The notes beneath the pieces are model-generated. The model had not been told where the DNA came from and did not search any database. It saw only the letters and a list, made by a program, of their open reading frames with translations. A DNA stretch of 64,000 nt. Source: Ophioderma brevispina (taxonomy: Eukaryota > Echinodermata > Ophiuroidea > Amphilepidida > Ophiodermatidae). Numbering within the stretch: the stretch's first letter is position 1; the number at the start of each line of letters is the position of its first letter. Below, one piece after another: positions 11,369-22,065 of the stretch. The translations under genes and the position numbers were made by a program. The stretch spans positions 1 to 64,000 of the forward strand of contig JAMKCH010019715.1 in assembly GCA_023653785.1 (NCBI GenBank). Direction: 5' to 3'.

Positions 11369-11721
11369 TTAAAGGGGGATGGCCCGAATTTACGGATAAT
11401 GAAGTTTTCATCTTGCTAAATTATCCTTCACTCCAAAAACCCCACTGTAACAGTTTCGCACCGTATTTCAACCCGTTTTGATGTGATAAGCTAATAACGT
11501 GATTTTTGTAATTCCATAAGAGTACTGTGTAAAAATTAATCTTGTCGACCAAAATGGCACATTTTTCGCTCATAACTTCCAAACCAAAATCCTTTGGCCT
11601 AAGATTTCACAGGTAAAGCGAAAATAGTAGCTTTTCTTCTGAATATCAAAATGTTGACCACTTCCATTAAAATCTGGGCTTCTGGGGACAGGCCTCTTAG
11701 CGATCGTAGCCATGACCTTTC
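11369..11721 (-). mobile_element. TTAA-ended MITE, copy 1
   Basis: One end reads TTAAAGGGGGATGGCCCGAA. The other, read inward on the minus strand, is GAAAGGTCATGGCTACGATC. The body matches the reverse complement of 62908-63262 over its whole length, including TGTTGACCACT, TTTCGCT...CATAACTTCCAA and TGGTCGAC-type words. There is no transposase frame. Short terminal inverted repeats ending in TTAA are seen in piggyBac-like non-autonomous elements, but the class is inferred. Confidence 0.75.
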
Positions 11722-12929
11722 TAAAAAATGGCAAAATGTTATATGCGTTCCATATACCATCATTTTTGGGTATGCTCAATGCCATTCCCCATAGAAACCA
11801 AGGGTATTTTGGCTAAAATGGCATCTTGCTAAAAAAATTCTCAAATTTGAGGAGTTTGACAAAATGTATATAGTTTTGTGGTAATGTTTTTGGGCTAAAT
11901 CGATTAACTTTTCACAATGTCGCTTCTTTCGTTATTTTTTTGACCGATCTCGAAACGGCTAATTTCGTAAAATTTGGATCCCACAAATTGAAAAAAAATA
12001 AAATGCCTTAAATTTTAAGACAGGGTTAAAAAGGTTAATGCCATAAACTAAATTCAGGACTTACTGGGGCATAATCGATTAAATTTCAAACCTATAGCTC
12101 TTTTAGTTTTCCCGTTCAATTTTATTTGAACAACAATATTTGTTTTCGCGCACTGGAAAAATCAAGGGATAGGGAAAACGTTTTTGTATTTTTTTTTATT
12201 ATTCGTATACCTGCATTATGAACCAAGTTAAGTATCAATTAAAGCTCATGGAATTCTGCATAAACTGATAGGTAAATGTAAACCATAATCTAGATCTTCC
12301 TGTCCAGAGATGTGTGGTGCAAGCAAACTTTTTGTTCGAAAGTGCTAAATTTTTAATGTCGTGTTGTCATGGACATGTAAAATTTGAATTGTTCTGGTGT
12401 GCAAATTATGAAATAATTGATCAAACAAATACTTGAATCCATAGTTAGTACCTTAACTGATATTTACATTAAAGGTCATATTTTATATTGTAAACTCTGC
12501 AAACATTCAAAGTTGGTAGATAAAAATTTTTGTCACCCGAAAAGTGCAATTTTTGGACAAAATCGGCCACAAAACAATATTTTGTAGCAAAATGAGGTAT
12601 TCCATGGTTTTCAATTAGAAATTCAAAGCTCCAAACAATTTTACCCTAGAAGGACATCTTAAAAATAAACATGTATTTTTGCTCCGATATGATTTTTTTT
12701 TGCACTTTGGCACTAAAACCTAAGTCAATTCTGAAACCATGTCATAAATAACTTCAAAAAATGCACACACATTACAGACCCAGTTCATTTTCCCCACCTG
12801 ATGGTTGAACTGTACCAGAACCAGATTTGGTGCCAGATATCGTAGGGGGAGATGGAACTCTTGCCATAACATGATTGTATGTTATTTCATATTTGTACAG
12901 TATACCTGTAGTCTAGTTCGCAATGCAAC
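11722..12929. other. AT-rich gene-free stretch
   Basis: The sequence is uniformly AT-rich, with phrases such as AAAATGGCA, TTTTGGACAAAATCGGCC and repeated AAATTTTT. A TTAAAGGTCATA word at about 12472 is MITE-end-like but unpaired. No coding signal was found. Confidence 0.35.
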
Positions 12930-13696
12930 CAGTGGCGTAACAGGCAGGGGGAAGGTCCCCCTATCCAATAATGTGACTACACATGACATTTATTTAACAT
13001 GGTCATTATCGTATCATGAATGGGTAGTCACAAAAAGTTATGTGTAATGGTTAGTCATTTAACAATTCTACTGAACTCACCTCTCCAATCAGTTCAAGCA
13101 GCAATGCAAACCACAAATGATGTAGATCATGCAAATATTATCATTACTTCTCTCTATCCTAAGTTTTAAGATGAACATGACGGAGGTAATGTTTTAGTGA
13201 TTTAATTCTGCTTCTTTACACTTTACTTTTTGAAGGAGTTTGGTGCTGGTCAGATTTGGGACAATCAAAGTTCATCAGGAATTCATACTAAGTTGCCAGC
13301 ATTTTGACAAATCTTTATTATGATACTTCTAGACATTATCGTAAAAGTGGTCCTCGCCAAGATAAAATCAGAGTAATTTATGTTTGGAGGCTTTTATTTT
13401 TATCTAGAAATTGGCGGTGGTTAAATGGCTAACCAATTACACATAACTTTTTGTGACTACACATTCAGTGATAGATACTGAACCCATGTTAAAATAAATG
13501 TCAAATGTGTAGTCACAATTATTTGGGGACTAGTTGCCCCCTGGCGACTTTGGCTGGGAAAAAATTTGCAAAAATCATGCTAAATCACCGTTTTAGCCCT
13601 CTGACCGGGAACAATTGGCCTTTTGACCCCCTGAGAGGGAAAATTTACCAAGACTGGGAATTTTCCCCTAGAGCGGGCAGGCCCGTTACGGCCCTG
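12930..13696. mobile_element. hAT-like non-autonomous element
   Basis: The ends are CAGTGGCGTAACAGGC (12930) and GCCCGTTACGGCCCTG (to 13696), which pair as 16-bp inverted repeats with three mismatches. The flanks AATGCAAC and ATGCACCC form a degenerate candidate 8-bp duplication. CAGTGGCGTA-type ends with 8-bp target duplications are typical of hAT elements in animals. There is no transposase frame. The relative at 51252-51446 has a perfect duplication, which supports the class. A foldback element is nested inside. Confidence 0.7.
12957..13530. mobile_element. nested foldback element with ~105-bp inverted arms
   Basis: The left arm (12957-13060) and right arm (13420-13530) are near-perfect inverted copies. 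Both carry GTGACTACACAT, TGACATTTATTT, TTAACATGG, the block TAGTCACAAAAAGTTATGTG and GGTTAGTCATTTAAC (right arm: AGCCATTTAAC). About 360 bases separate the arms. It lies inside the hAT-like element, so it is either a later insertion or the subterminal structure of that element. Long arms like these suggest a foldback MITE. Confidence 0.8.
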
Positions 13697-14216
13697 ATGC
13701 ACCCTACATATAAGAGCAAATCAGACGGACTCTTTTAATTGGAATGACGTTTTCATTACGTATCTGCTATTTATGTTTGCAAAACAGTGTATTTAAAAAC
13801 ATGTAGCAGCAGATTTACTGACTTCCCAGATACAACTCTGATAAAATTACTCGCCCAAGTTCCTAATATCCTTATTAGTACAAATCATCAACACTGATTG
13901 CAAAAAGACTTAGAAATAAACAAAATAGAGGACAACAATTTGAATGTTGAGAAATTAATGGCACTTGTCATTGTTTGCTGTCGTCACTGTTGTGGATGAT
14001 ATCTATATAATTATATGAAGGATTTCCCCTAATTTTGTATCTTCAGAATTCCTCTAATTGAATTTTTATGCAACTATTTGGATAAAAGACCTCAGGTTAG
14101 TGTGTGCCCTGTTTACGAGTGAGGATAATATGAAACAATTTTTATTTTATTTAGCTCCAAATATTTGCGAATCCTTTTTTTTTTTTTCGGAGCCTAATTC
14201 ATTTACACTGCGACAG

Positions 14217-14283
14217 GTTAAATTTGTATACGGAAATGCTTCCACCATGATTCAGTACTCCCCAAATAAAAACGTCAATCACG
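14217..14283 (+). CDS. internal exon candidate, phase 0 to 1
   Basis: The acceptor is a 14-base T run, then TCATTTACACTGCGACAG. The donor is CACG|GTAAGT, near consensus. The 22 codons read naturally, with VKFVYGNAS, MIQYSPNK and VNH, and one base (G) is carried over. Frame choice is forced, because the other two frames stop at once or have a stop inside. Composition is higher in C than the flanks. The protein is not identified; a beta-strand-like pattern is possible. Confidence 0.5.
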
Positions 14284-15401
14284 GTAAGTTCCTTACTAAC
14301 TGTACTCCGGCTAGCACGACCTGAGGCTCCCTGTCCTTCAACAATATCTTATTTGTCATTCCCAAACATCTAGGTCTAGCATCCTAACGAAGTTTGGCAA
14401 GGGGAGCTGCTGCCCCCCCAAGTGTTCAAGACTATAGAACCGACGGACATTGCCATCATCAACAGTGCTCGATTTACTTGGGTGCACACATGCACATATG
14501 CATGTGGATTTTCTTCTGTGCATGTAGCTCTGAAAACCTACAATGCCACTGTGCATGTAAGGGCAGAGAACCAAGTTTATTACAATTTTTAGCTGCTGCG
14601 TTGGACACAAGTCTGCTAAATAGAATTTGTTCTGTTGATATTTTGACATTATTGTAATGAATGACATAATAGCAGTACAACTGTTCAGTTGTACTGTTTG
14701 TAATCGTTAATATTTTGTGCCCCGCATGCAACATTGAGTTTGTGCGGTAAAATTTTTTTTTCCACTGCACCCCGATTGCATGTAAAATTTTTTTGTAAAT
14801 CGTGCACTGCATAATCAGAGATGTTAACTTTCCGGAAATTTTTCCGGATTTGGGCCATAATAAAAAATTCCGGAAATGTAAAAAAAATTTTGTTTTTTTT
14901 TTTAATTTTAATTTTTTTTTTTAATTTCTGAGACAAGTGTTCATGATACATAGTAACTGCAATCAAAAACACAAGTTTTTCCCCCTTTTTAGGAAAATTT
15001 TTTTTAAAGGGGTCTTTGACCCCTAAAATCACGTAAGAAAATACGTTCCCCCGGAGCTTCACCGGATCTACGCTTACAAATTTTGGCCTTCACGTCGGTT
15101 CAAATTTTTGGATTTTCAGGAAATGGGACTGCTCCTCGTTTACGCATAATCATGCACAAATCGTGGCCTTTAGTACATCATAGGCCCAAAATGAGTGTAA
15201 AAGTCAGGGTTTTTTATGTGTTAAGAATGGGATTTTTTGTGGGTCACATGACCTTAATTGGTTGAAATTTCCCAAAACTGGTGCATCGTTGGATTGACTC
15301 AATACACCCTCTGGGTGGTTCACAGACGATCATGAATTGTGCCCCCAGGTTAAATTCCCACTTCTGATGATATTTTTTTTTCCTGATACCAATTTCTCCA
15401 G
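14284..15401. other. non-coding stretch with dispersed-repeat fragments
   Basis: At 14470-14560 alternating purine-pyrimidine words (TGCACACATGCACATATGCATG) and GATTTTCTTCTGTGCATGT recur in related form near 20090-20130. At 14830-14880 TTCCGGAAATTTTTCCGGA is a small palindromic cluster. Poly-T/A tracts follow at 14880-15010. No gene signal was seen. Confidence 0.4.
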
Positions 15402-15455
15402 GACGTTACTATCATTCCTTCAGGAGCGATAACTCTGTCAATTTCCTCCTTATAA
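15402..15455 (+). CDS. weak exon candidate
   Basis: A very strong acceptor (TTTTTTTTTCCTGATACCAATTTCTCCAG) precedes 17 open codons reading DVTIIPSGAITLSIS and then a stop. VTIIPSGAITLSI fits the V-x-x-I-P-x-G-A pattern at the start of ADAMTS-type spacer domains, but no other part of that domain follows. The frame in phase with exon 14217 instead reads RYYHSFRSDNS. It may be a decayed exon or chance. Confidence 0.2.
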   Translation, partial: DVTIIPSGAITLSISSL

Positions 15456-16004
15456 GAATCTAAATTATATGGAATTGGCATAAATAAGCAGTTTTTATGA
15501 TGATAAAATTTATGAGACGCCCAACACCTTCTTCAACTGTAAAATTTCTACTCATCATCATGGAAGTCGGCCATTTTTTTTATCCCCCTGGCTTGGAAAA
15601 GCAGTATAGTGGGGACTGAAGTGAAAGGGTGTGCGCTTCCAGATAAAATTGTGGAATTTTTGCACACACTTACTTTAGCGTTGAATAATCCTAAAATTGA
15701 TGAGCACTTGCTAACCCCCGCTTAATGGACCCCAGCTTTGGGTTTTTCAAGGTTATACTGGGGTCAAAATTATTTTAAAATGTTTTCTTGTTGTTTTGTT
15801 GTGTTTTTAATAATTGTACTAATTTTAAAAGGATTCCAAAAAGTTTATTTATGCTACCTATGGCTTATCATTTCGGAGTTATGGGTTCAAAAACCTGTAA
15901 AAAAATAGTGAAACAGGAAAAATTTTGGTGTGTACTTGGTCACAAAGTTAAAAGTTTGCTTGATTCATGTAATAAGTGGTGCAAATTGTTTCCCCTATCT
16001 TTAT

Positions 16005-16262
16005 TGCAATATGGCACATTTTCGAAGAGCGCCCCCAATTTTTCAAATTTGATATTTTGGCACAGTTACGACGACGTTGGTAATTGTCTAGGAAACTATA
16101 CCTGTGAACGAGAATTATGCTAAAAAATGTGTATTTATCATAAAATAGAACAATTTTGTAATTAGAAATTTTGGGATCCCAGATTGGACTTAACGGCAAG
16201 GCTGGAAATGCTCGTTTATGTCCGTCAGGATGAAACCTGACTTGCCTGAACCAATAAAACGG
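16005..16262. repeat. dispersed repeat, copy 2 (pair with 8090-8345)
   Basis: It shares the ordered words listed for copy 1, including CGAAGAGCGCCC, TGTGTATTTATCATAAAATAG, TTTTGTAATTAG and CTTGCCTGAACC. It is about as diverged from copy 1 as an old transposon copy. No coding content was seen. Confidence 0.55.
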
Positions 16263-17159
16263 CTAATGGATGACCGTAGACACTTACATCGCGCTTTTTG
16301 TCTGGCTAATTTCACATTGGAAGGCTGTTGCTCAGCACCGGTTTTAATTATACTTGGATCCGATCTAATAATTTTCTAATTCAAAATTAAATTCGTTGTG
16401 TGACACAACAGACATTTTCGGCTTAACAATTCACAGTATAGTTTACTAACCTTGCAATTAAGGCAACCCCGTTAGAAATCTCAATTTGTTTGAAAAATGG
16501 GGGGCGCCTTGTCAAAAATTGCTAGATATTGCTTAAAAGGATTAAATAAGGAATGGTTTGCCCTTGAGATCAAATGCTTAGTTTTCACGTTATACAAAAT
16601 AGGTCACAGGTTATTAGAATCCAATAGCTGCATACGGTTGACTTTATTTGCCTTGGTCAATAACCAAACACTTGTTTAGTCAAAACTATCTACTATATCA
16701 TTCTATAGCTGAACCGACACTTGAATCACCTTTTACAAAAATTGGAGCAACTTTTACTTTTTTCCCCAGTACAAACCAAAAGTTACCTTTCACCATAATT
16801 TTTACTGTTTTAATTTTTTACCTTTTTTATAAATTTTAATTTGACCAATTTTAAGCCATAGGTAGTATAAATATAGCTTTTTGGAATCCTTGGTAACAGA
16901 CAAACATCATGTATGCGTTTTCAACACAATGGGAAAATTTAATTTTTTATCCAGGGGCTGCGTAACCTTGAAACTCCAGCTGGGGAATGAAGGTGTGGGC
17001 AAAGATTCCTTCCAGCACTTTTTTTTATAATCAATGCATTTAAAGTACTGTGTACCAAATTCAGTTTTTAGAATATCCATATTTTCAACACTTTACATGA
17101 GATCTGTGCACTACAAGTCCCCCCCCCAATAATATAGGGGATTTTGCATATTGCACAGT
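16263..17159. other. gene-free AT-rich stretch
   Basis: The short open frames at 16497-16839 have no splice context and no family signature. A GTTTAAAT-poor, T-rich region follows. A run of nine C lies at about 17119-17127. There is nothing to annotate as a gene. Confidence 0.35.
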
Positions 17160-17216
17160 CTTAGGCAAGTACGTACTGTGTGTATGTATGTGTGTATGTA
17201 TGTGTGGTGTTCCAGT
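17160..17216. repeat. TATG/TGTG microsatellite
   Basis: GTACTGTGTGTATGTATG and GTGTATGTATGTGTGG form an imperfect (TG/TATG)n tract. Alternating purine-pyrimidine composition could favour Z-DNA. Confidence 0.8.
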
Positions 17217-17499
17217 TTGGTTAATTGTTTTTGTTTTTTTTCTTCCTTCTCCTGTGCAAAAGTTCAAGTCCGATTACATTACACGCAGACGTGAGGTCAG
17301 GTGCAATAGTTGCCCTTCAGGTGGATGATTTCAAAGGTCCTGGATCAAGGTCAAGGTCAGCTTAGTTCATGTTCCAGCTGTCATCTTGCCATTGGGGAAT
17401 GATGCAAGTTGAGGTATTTTTTTAATTGTGTATTATATCGTTGCGGTCAATCATCGTCATTATTATCCTCACAATTACGGACGAGCACTTAAGGATTTT

Positions 17500-18250
17500 C
17501 AAGGGGGGGGTTCCTAGGGACCCCCAAAATTTGTTTCCGCGCTGGCCAATTTACGCGTGGGATTTTTGCGCCGAAATCGTCTTATTGTCTGACCTTTAAA
17601 TGCGCTTCTTTTCATACCAAAATAATTAAATCGGCCAAGCCGTTATTGGGATAATTAGTGGGGGTCCATGGAACCCCCCCTTGGGCACTAACGGAAGGGT
17701 CATTTTTAAATTTTTTAAAAAGTAAGAAAGAAAACCGAGACCAAAGCAATTTGGTTTTTTTGCTTATTAAGTTCACACATACATGTAAAAGTAACAATTA
17801 TTAGTAACTTTAAATATAATTAACCCTTAATGTGCTTAAAACAAGCATTTCATCTGTATTTTTTGCAACAGCCCGTACAAATACCGGATTCCCAAAAACT
17901 GCTGGTTTTGTGGTCAATATAAGTAATCTTGGGTCTTTCGAGAATCGATATCACATAAAATAAGTTTTCAAAATGTTTGATGTAAAGCGCAAGGCTCATT
18001 TTTGAATTTTCCGTCTTTTTGCCCAATTGTTTCGAGTGTTTTTGAAAACAATGTTTTTGCCCCTAATTTGCTACCCCAATAACAAATCTAATTTTTTTAT
18101 TGCGATTTGGGGTTTGTCTTAATGATCCTTCACATGTGGATATTTTTTGTGCAAAAATTCCCCTCTGGAAAGTGGTTTCCTTAGGGGGTCCCATGGAACC
18201 CCCCCCCCCCCCCCCCCCTTGGACACCAAACGGGAGTGAAAACCCCTTGG
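17500..18250. repeat. GGGGTCC-ATGGAACCCC hairpin repeats with C20 run
   Basis: GGGTTCCTAGGGACCCCC lies at about 17506. GGGGGTCCATGGAACCCC lies at about 17660, and GGGGGTCCCATGGAACC followed by 20 C (18199-18218) and CTTGGACACCAAACGG lies at about 18184. The last two share the flanking word CTTGG(G/A)CAC(T/C)AA and are copies of one repeat. Each can fold into a GC hairpin. No gene was found in this interval. Confidence 0.55.
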
Positions 18251-19785
18251 GCACAAAGTGTGTAAATGGATTGAATTAGCAATCTATTTGGAATTCACAT
18301 GGAATGCTAACACTGCTTATTAAGTTTTTGCCTGTAAGGGATGGTGTGTTTGTGTGCATGTTGTTTTTTGTGGGATCAATATAAACAGATAATGTTATTA
18401 AAAAGTGTCAAATCACCTCATTTTATTATCAAGATACTTCTAAAAGCCTTCATCATGGAGGAGAGTGGAAATTTGCCACAAGTAGTGTCATTTTCTTTGA
18501 CAACATTCATTAAAACATACGAATTTTGCACTCCAGCAATATTACATCTTATATTTGGTGGAAACAACAGTGTTAGGCCGGCGGAGGGTAGTATTCAGGA
18601 GAAAAGGGTAGGTACATATTTGCTGCCGATATTGTTCACATTTTCCCCTCCTTCCTCTAACGACTTGGTCATTAGATGGGTCATTTTTTTAGGTCATTGC
18701 TGCTTATCAATGGGTCAATTTCTCAATTTTGTCAAAATTTACACTGAACTGGGTCCAACTTCCTGATTTTTGAGAAAAATCACAATGAAAATGGGTGTTT
18801 TTTCTGATCTTTCCAGGAAAAAGTACCCTGAAAAATGGTGCAAAATTCTAAAGCCTAATAGAAATGGGTCCATTTCCAGAACCAACTATCTATGGGTCAT
18901 ATATTTATACAATTTGGTCACTGTACACTGGTCAATTTTTTTTACGTGGTAGATGCTCGCCTGTACCCCAATCTGGTCGATTGATGCACGTTTCTTCTGC
19001 TGTGAGGAAGCTCTTTTCCCAAGCTCGCTGACCATGTTTTTGTTAGTTGTCATGGAGGACATACATTTACCATTCAGCCGTGAATTGGTAAAGGTTAGGG
19101 CTGTCATTTCTTCAAGCGAGTGGGGTATACACTAGACCTCATGCTACTTTTGCAGGGTATGTGCATGACCATCAACACATTTCATCATCCACCCTAACTC
19201 TCTTTATGGCAGATCTCTGCCCTTGTTCCTCATACCCTGGCTTAGAAATAAGCATAGGGGGATTTGAGATATTGGCGCACGTCCTTAGGTTTTTCACGTC
19301 TCCTTTCGAAAAGTCAACAGACTTGGGGTTAAGATGCAGTGGGGGGTTCCTTCATATTTGGATGTCAAAGGTCATAGGCTAAGTCAAAGTCATCTGTAGG
19401 TCATATTTTAGGTGTGTTGTTTTCCATTTGGGTTCGATATTTTGTTTTTTTCATGTCTCCTTTGAAAGTTTTAAGTCCCGATTTTACACGATTATTATGT
19501 TTTGAGAATCTTCCGTCCTATATGACTATACGAATGTAGATAACCCAATAAAATGACGTCTCGTCATCAACAGCCAGCATAACACCTGGGTGGCCAATTT
19601 TTTTTCACCACTTCGGACTCCCCACTCTCCCATCCATTGCTATGTAGGATCTCATTGTAGATTAGGATTGCCCACCCTGGTGATGAGAATCTATCATTTT
19701 TTTTTTTTTAATTTTATGCCCAGGCTGACCTGATTGGTTGATACAATTTAAGCATGTTTGATTTTGTGGTGGGTGTGGTCGTGAG
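18251..19785. other. stretch with one long but unsupported open frame
   Basis: A plus-strand frame at 18341-18766 is open for 141 codons, hydrophobic in places, with no recognised domain. Inside it, GAGAAAAG|GTAGGT at about 18605 is a plausible donor following VRPAEGSIQEK. I regard the frame as unproven. The remainder has several GGTCAT words but no clear repeat unit. Confidence 0.3.
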
Positions 19786-20350
19786 TTGAGTCTTTTCCTT
19801 CCACGTTTTGGGTGGTTTCCAGTATTTGCTGTTCCACAGGTGATTCTACATCTTGGTGGGTCCCCATTTTTGGGATGGTTCCCAGTTTTGGGATGGTTCC
19901 CAGTTTTTGGATTGTTCCCAGGGTTTGGATGGTTCCCCGTGTGTGGATGGGTCCCTGGTGTGTTTGGATGTTTCCCTGTGTTTTGGATGGTTTCCCCTGT
20001 GTTGGATGGTTGCCGGTATTGGGTGTTCCCGGTGTTGGTATGGTTCCCGCAGGGTTGATTTACCCAGGTGCACAGATGCCCAGTGGCAAATGCATGTAAG
20101 ATTGACTATTGCATGTGAATTTTTCCTCTGTGCCATGTATTTTTTGTATTTCAGTTCATCCCGTATTTGGGAAAAGCTAACATGTGCATGTAGATTTTAT
20201 TTTCTAAATGCGCCCTCCCCCCTGGTTCCCTGTGTTGGATGGTTCTCAGTGTTAGAGGTTCCCAGTGTTGGATGATTTCCGTGTTTGATATTCCATTGTT
20301 GGGTGGTTCTCAGTGTTGGTTGGTTCCCAGTTTTGGGTGGTTCCATGTTT
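19786..20350 (+). repeat. minisatellite, unit about 18 bp (GGATGGTTCCCAGTTTTG)
   Basis: About 14 imperfect units lie at 19800-20060, with variants such as GTGTTTGGATGTTTCCC, and about 6 more at 20218-20350. A 155-base non-repeat insert (20060-20215) resembles the 14.5-kb TGCATGTGGATTTT sequence. Four overlapping frames are open through the array only because the unit lacks stops, so I do not call a protein. On the plus strand the array is G- and T-rich. Confidence 0.9.
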
Positions 20351-20482
20351 TTGCTGTTTCTCCAGTGTTATAGTTTTATATTGTTACTTATTTTGGGTTG
20401 CCTATTCCACGCATCATCTTCTATTCTTGTAGCTACTTCCATGAAATGGCTATGTTATATAGGACACAAGATGCTCTAAACA

Positions 20483-20632
20483 TAAAATTGGATTCTTTTT
20501 TCGTCCAATGCCAAATTATTGGTCTCGCCATGAGTTTAAAAATATTAGGGTTCGCTTAGTCTCGCCGCAATATTTTTCAACTCATGCTTGACCAATAAAA
20601 TGTGAGTATAAGACTCAATGAATCCAATTTTA
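20483..20632. mobile_element. 150-bp foldback MITE
   Basis: The ends are TAAAATTGGATTC and GAATCCAATTTTA, perfect 13-bp inverted repeats. Inside them, ATTATTGGTC...CATGAGTT...AAAAATATT pairs with AATATTTTTCAACTCATGCTTGACCAATAAAA. The whole element therefore folds into a hairpin with a short loop. The outermost TA is consistent with a TA target duplication, as for mariner-type MITEs. Confidence 0.85.
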
Positions 20633-21261
20633 CCAGACTTTGGGGTTAAGGGTCCTGATCAAAGATCATCTGAGGTCATGTTTCAGAGCTGTGGGCCCTC
20701 TTTGCCCCGTATTTTTTACGTTGGAGATTTCCAATGTTAGTCATTCCCTACTTTTTCCATATTTGTGCATTTAACCACATTTTTCTCTTTCACTTAATTG
20801 AAAACTGTGGTATTATTGTAAGAAATTAAGAGTCGCACTCAGACTTCGAGGTCTTCACCCTGTGGACCCCACAGGACTCTGCCCTTGGACCCCATGCCGC
20901 TATAGGTGCAATGTTCCCATTCTTTGCTACCGAAAGCCACACAATTCTTACAAAAAAATAATCATCCCTGGTCCAAATTGTCAGATAATGTTACCTCATA
21001 ACTGATTGTGGACAGATAAAATTTGGAGGATCATAATATGAAAATGCTGACTGTAATTTAACTTTTGGAAAAGAAAGCAAAAAAAGACACAGACATCCAT
21101 GCTTTCCTAAATCTGGCAGTTGGGGCGCTGTTTGCAATTTAATAGTCGTGCTGACAGTCATCATGCAGCCATAGGATCAATGCTGTTGTGATAACATTTA
21201 GAGTGATAATAAACTACTATGATGATAAATATGATGATACATTGTCTTTTTGTTCCTATAG
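20633..21261. other. intron-like gene-free stretch
   Basis: No exon signal is seen before the acceptor at 21261. GGTCATGTTTCAGAG and similar words occur once. TTCGAGGTCTTCACC near 20845 lies in a C-rich patch of unknown meaning. Confidence 0.3.
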
Positions 21262-21318
21262 GGCATTTACTCAGAACCAGTTGCTGTTGTTCAGCCATCT
21301 CTGAACCAGGAGTATGTA
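21262..21318 (+). CDS. internal exon candidate, phase 0 to 0 (FN3-like end?)
   Basis: The acceptor CTTTTTGTTCCTATAG is excellent. The 19 codons read GIYSEPVAVVQPSLNQEYV and end at GTA|GTGAGA. GxYSEPVxVxxPS resembles the last strand of fibronectin III domains, but this is weak. Alternatively the frame continues to a TGA at 21364-21366, giving a C-terminus ending Cys-Ile-Met-Phe, which has the form of a CaaX prenylation box. The internal reading joins in phase with the next exon at 23293. Confidence 0.5.
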
Positions 21319-21366
21319 GTGAGAGCAATGTCAGCCACATCACATGGACAATGTATTATGTTTTGA

Positions 21367-21664
21367 ACTCTTAGGAGAAAATTTGGACATTATACTTGTT
21401 TTGTACTACTATACAAATTAAACCCATTTATTTGCATGAACGTAGTGTTAATTACAGTTGAAATTGCCATATTGTCGTTTCCAATAGTGACAATTCATCA
21501 TTTTTTTCACATATCTAAATGGAAGTTGATTTTGTGGCCTGGAGGACATTTGTGGGCCGCCAGCTATAGATGGCAGGGCACGCTTTGTACTCTATTGTGA
21601 GTGGGTAAGCATTTCCCCCTGTGTATGTAGTGTATATGGATGTGTCACTAAAATGTTATTTGTT
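21367..21664. other. intron or 3' flank
   Basis: The sequence is AT-rich and has no good AATAAA; ACAAATTAAACCC is the nearest. This favours the internal-exon reading of 21262. GTGTATGTAGTGTATATGG is a small simple-sequence patch. No gene was seen. Confidence 0.3.
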
Positions 21665-22065
21665 TTTTTCAAATTGGACCTCAAGTGAAAAGTTGGAAAA
21701 AACTTGTGTCGCAGGTGCACCATGGTATCTCTCATATGTTGATGAGGATAGAAGGTATGTGCCAAGGTCAAAGGTCATGTGAGAGCAAGTTGAAAAAATA
21801 GCTAAAAAGTAAAATTACTTCAATGAAAAGTTGACATTCAATTGGAACCAAACGTGTGTCATAAGTGCACTATGGATCCCTATATGTTGATGAGATCAAG
21901 GGTCAGTGAGGTCAAGTTGAAAAAATTACTAAAAGTGTAAAATGACCTTAATTGAAAAGGTGAAGTTCAATTGGAACCAAATTGTGTCTAGGTGCACGAA
22001 GGGATCCCTAATATGTTGATGAGGCAAACGGTCTATGAAAAGGGTCAAAGGTAATGGGACAGCCC
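21665..22065 (+). repeat. AGGTCA-rich repeat, about three tandem units of ~130 bp
   Basis: Three successive units each read AGTTCAATTGGAACCAAA, GTGTC(A)TAGGTGCAC, ATGGATCCCTCATATGTTGATGAGG, a (A)AGGTCAAAGGTCAT(G) word and AAGTTGAAAA. Units two and three lack one or both half-sites. This is the same family as at 1095, 22840, 25390 and 37690. It carries nuclear-receptor-type DR1 words. Confidence 0.8.

Noticed and set aside
15402..15520. ADAMTS spacer domain
   Set aside because: Only the VTIIPSGAITL word fits; no cysteine-rich or thrombospondin exons were found, and the proposed order of neighbouring exons contradicts it.
18341..18766. 141-codon plus-strand open frame
   Set aside because: No domain and no splice pair at its ends; hydrophobic T-rich composition explains the openness.
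19786..20275. Overlapping open frames (up to 140 codons) in the 20-kb minisatellite
   Set aside because: The repeat unit lacks stop codons in several frames on both strands; this is a composition artefact.
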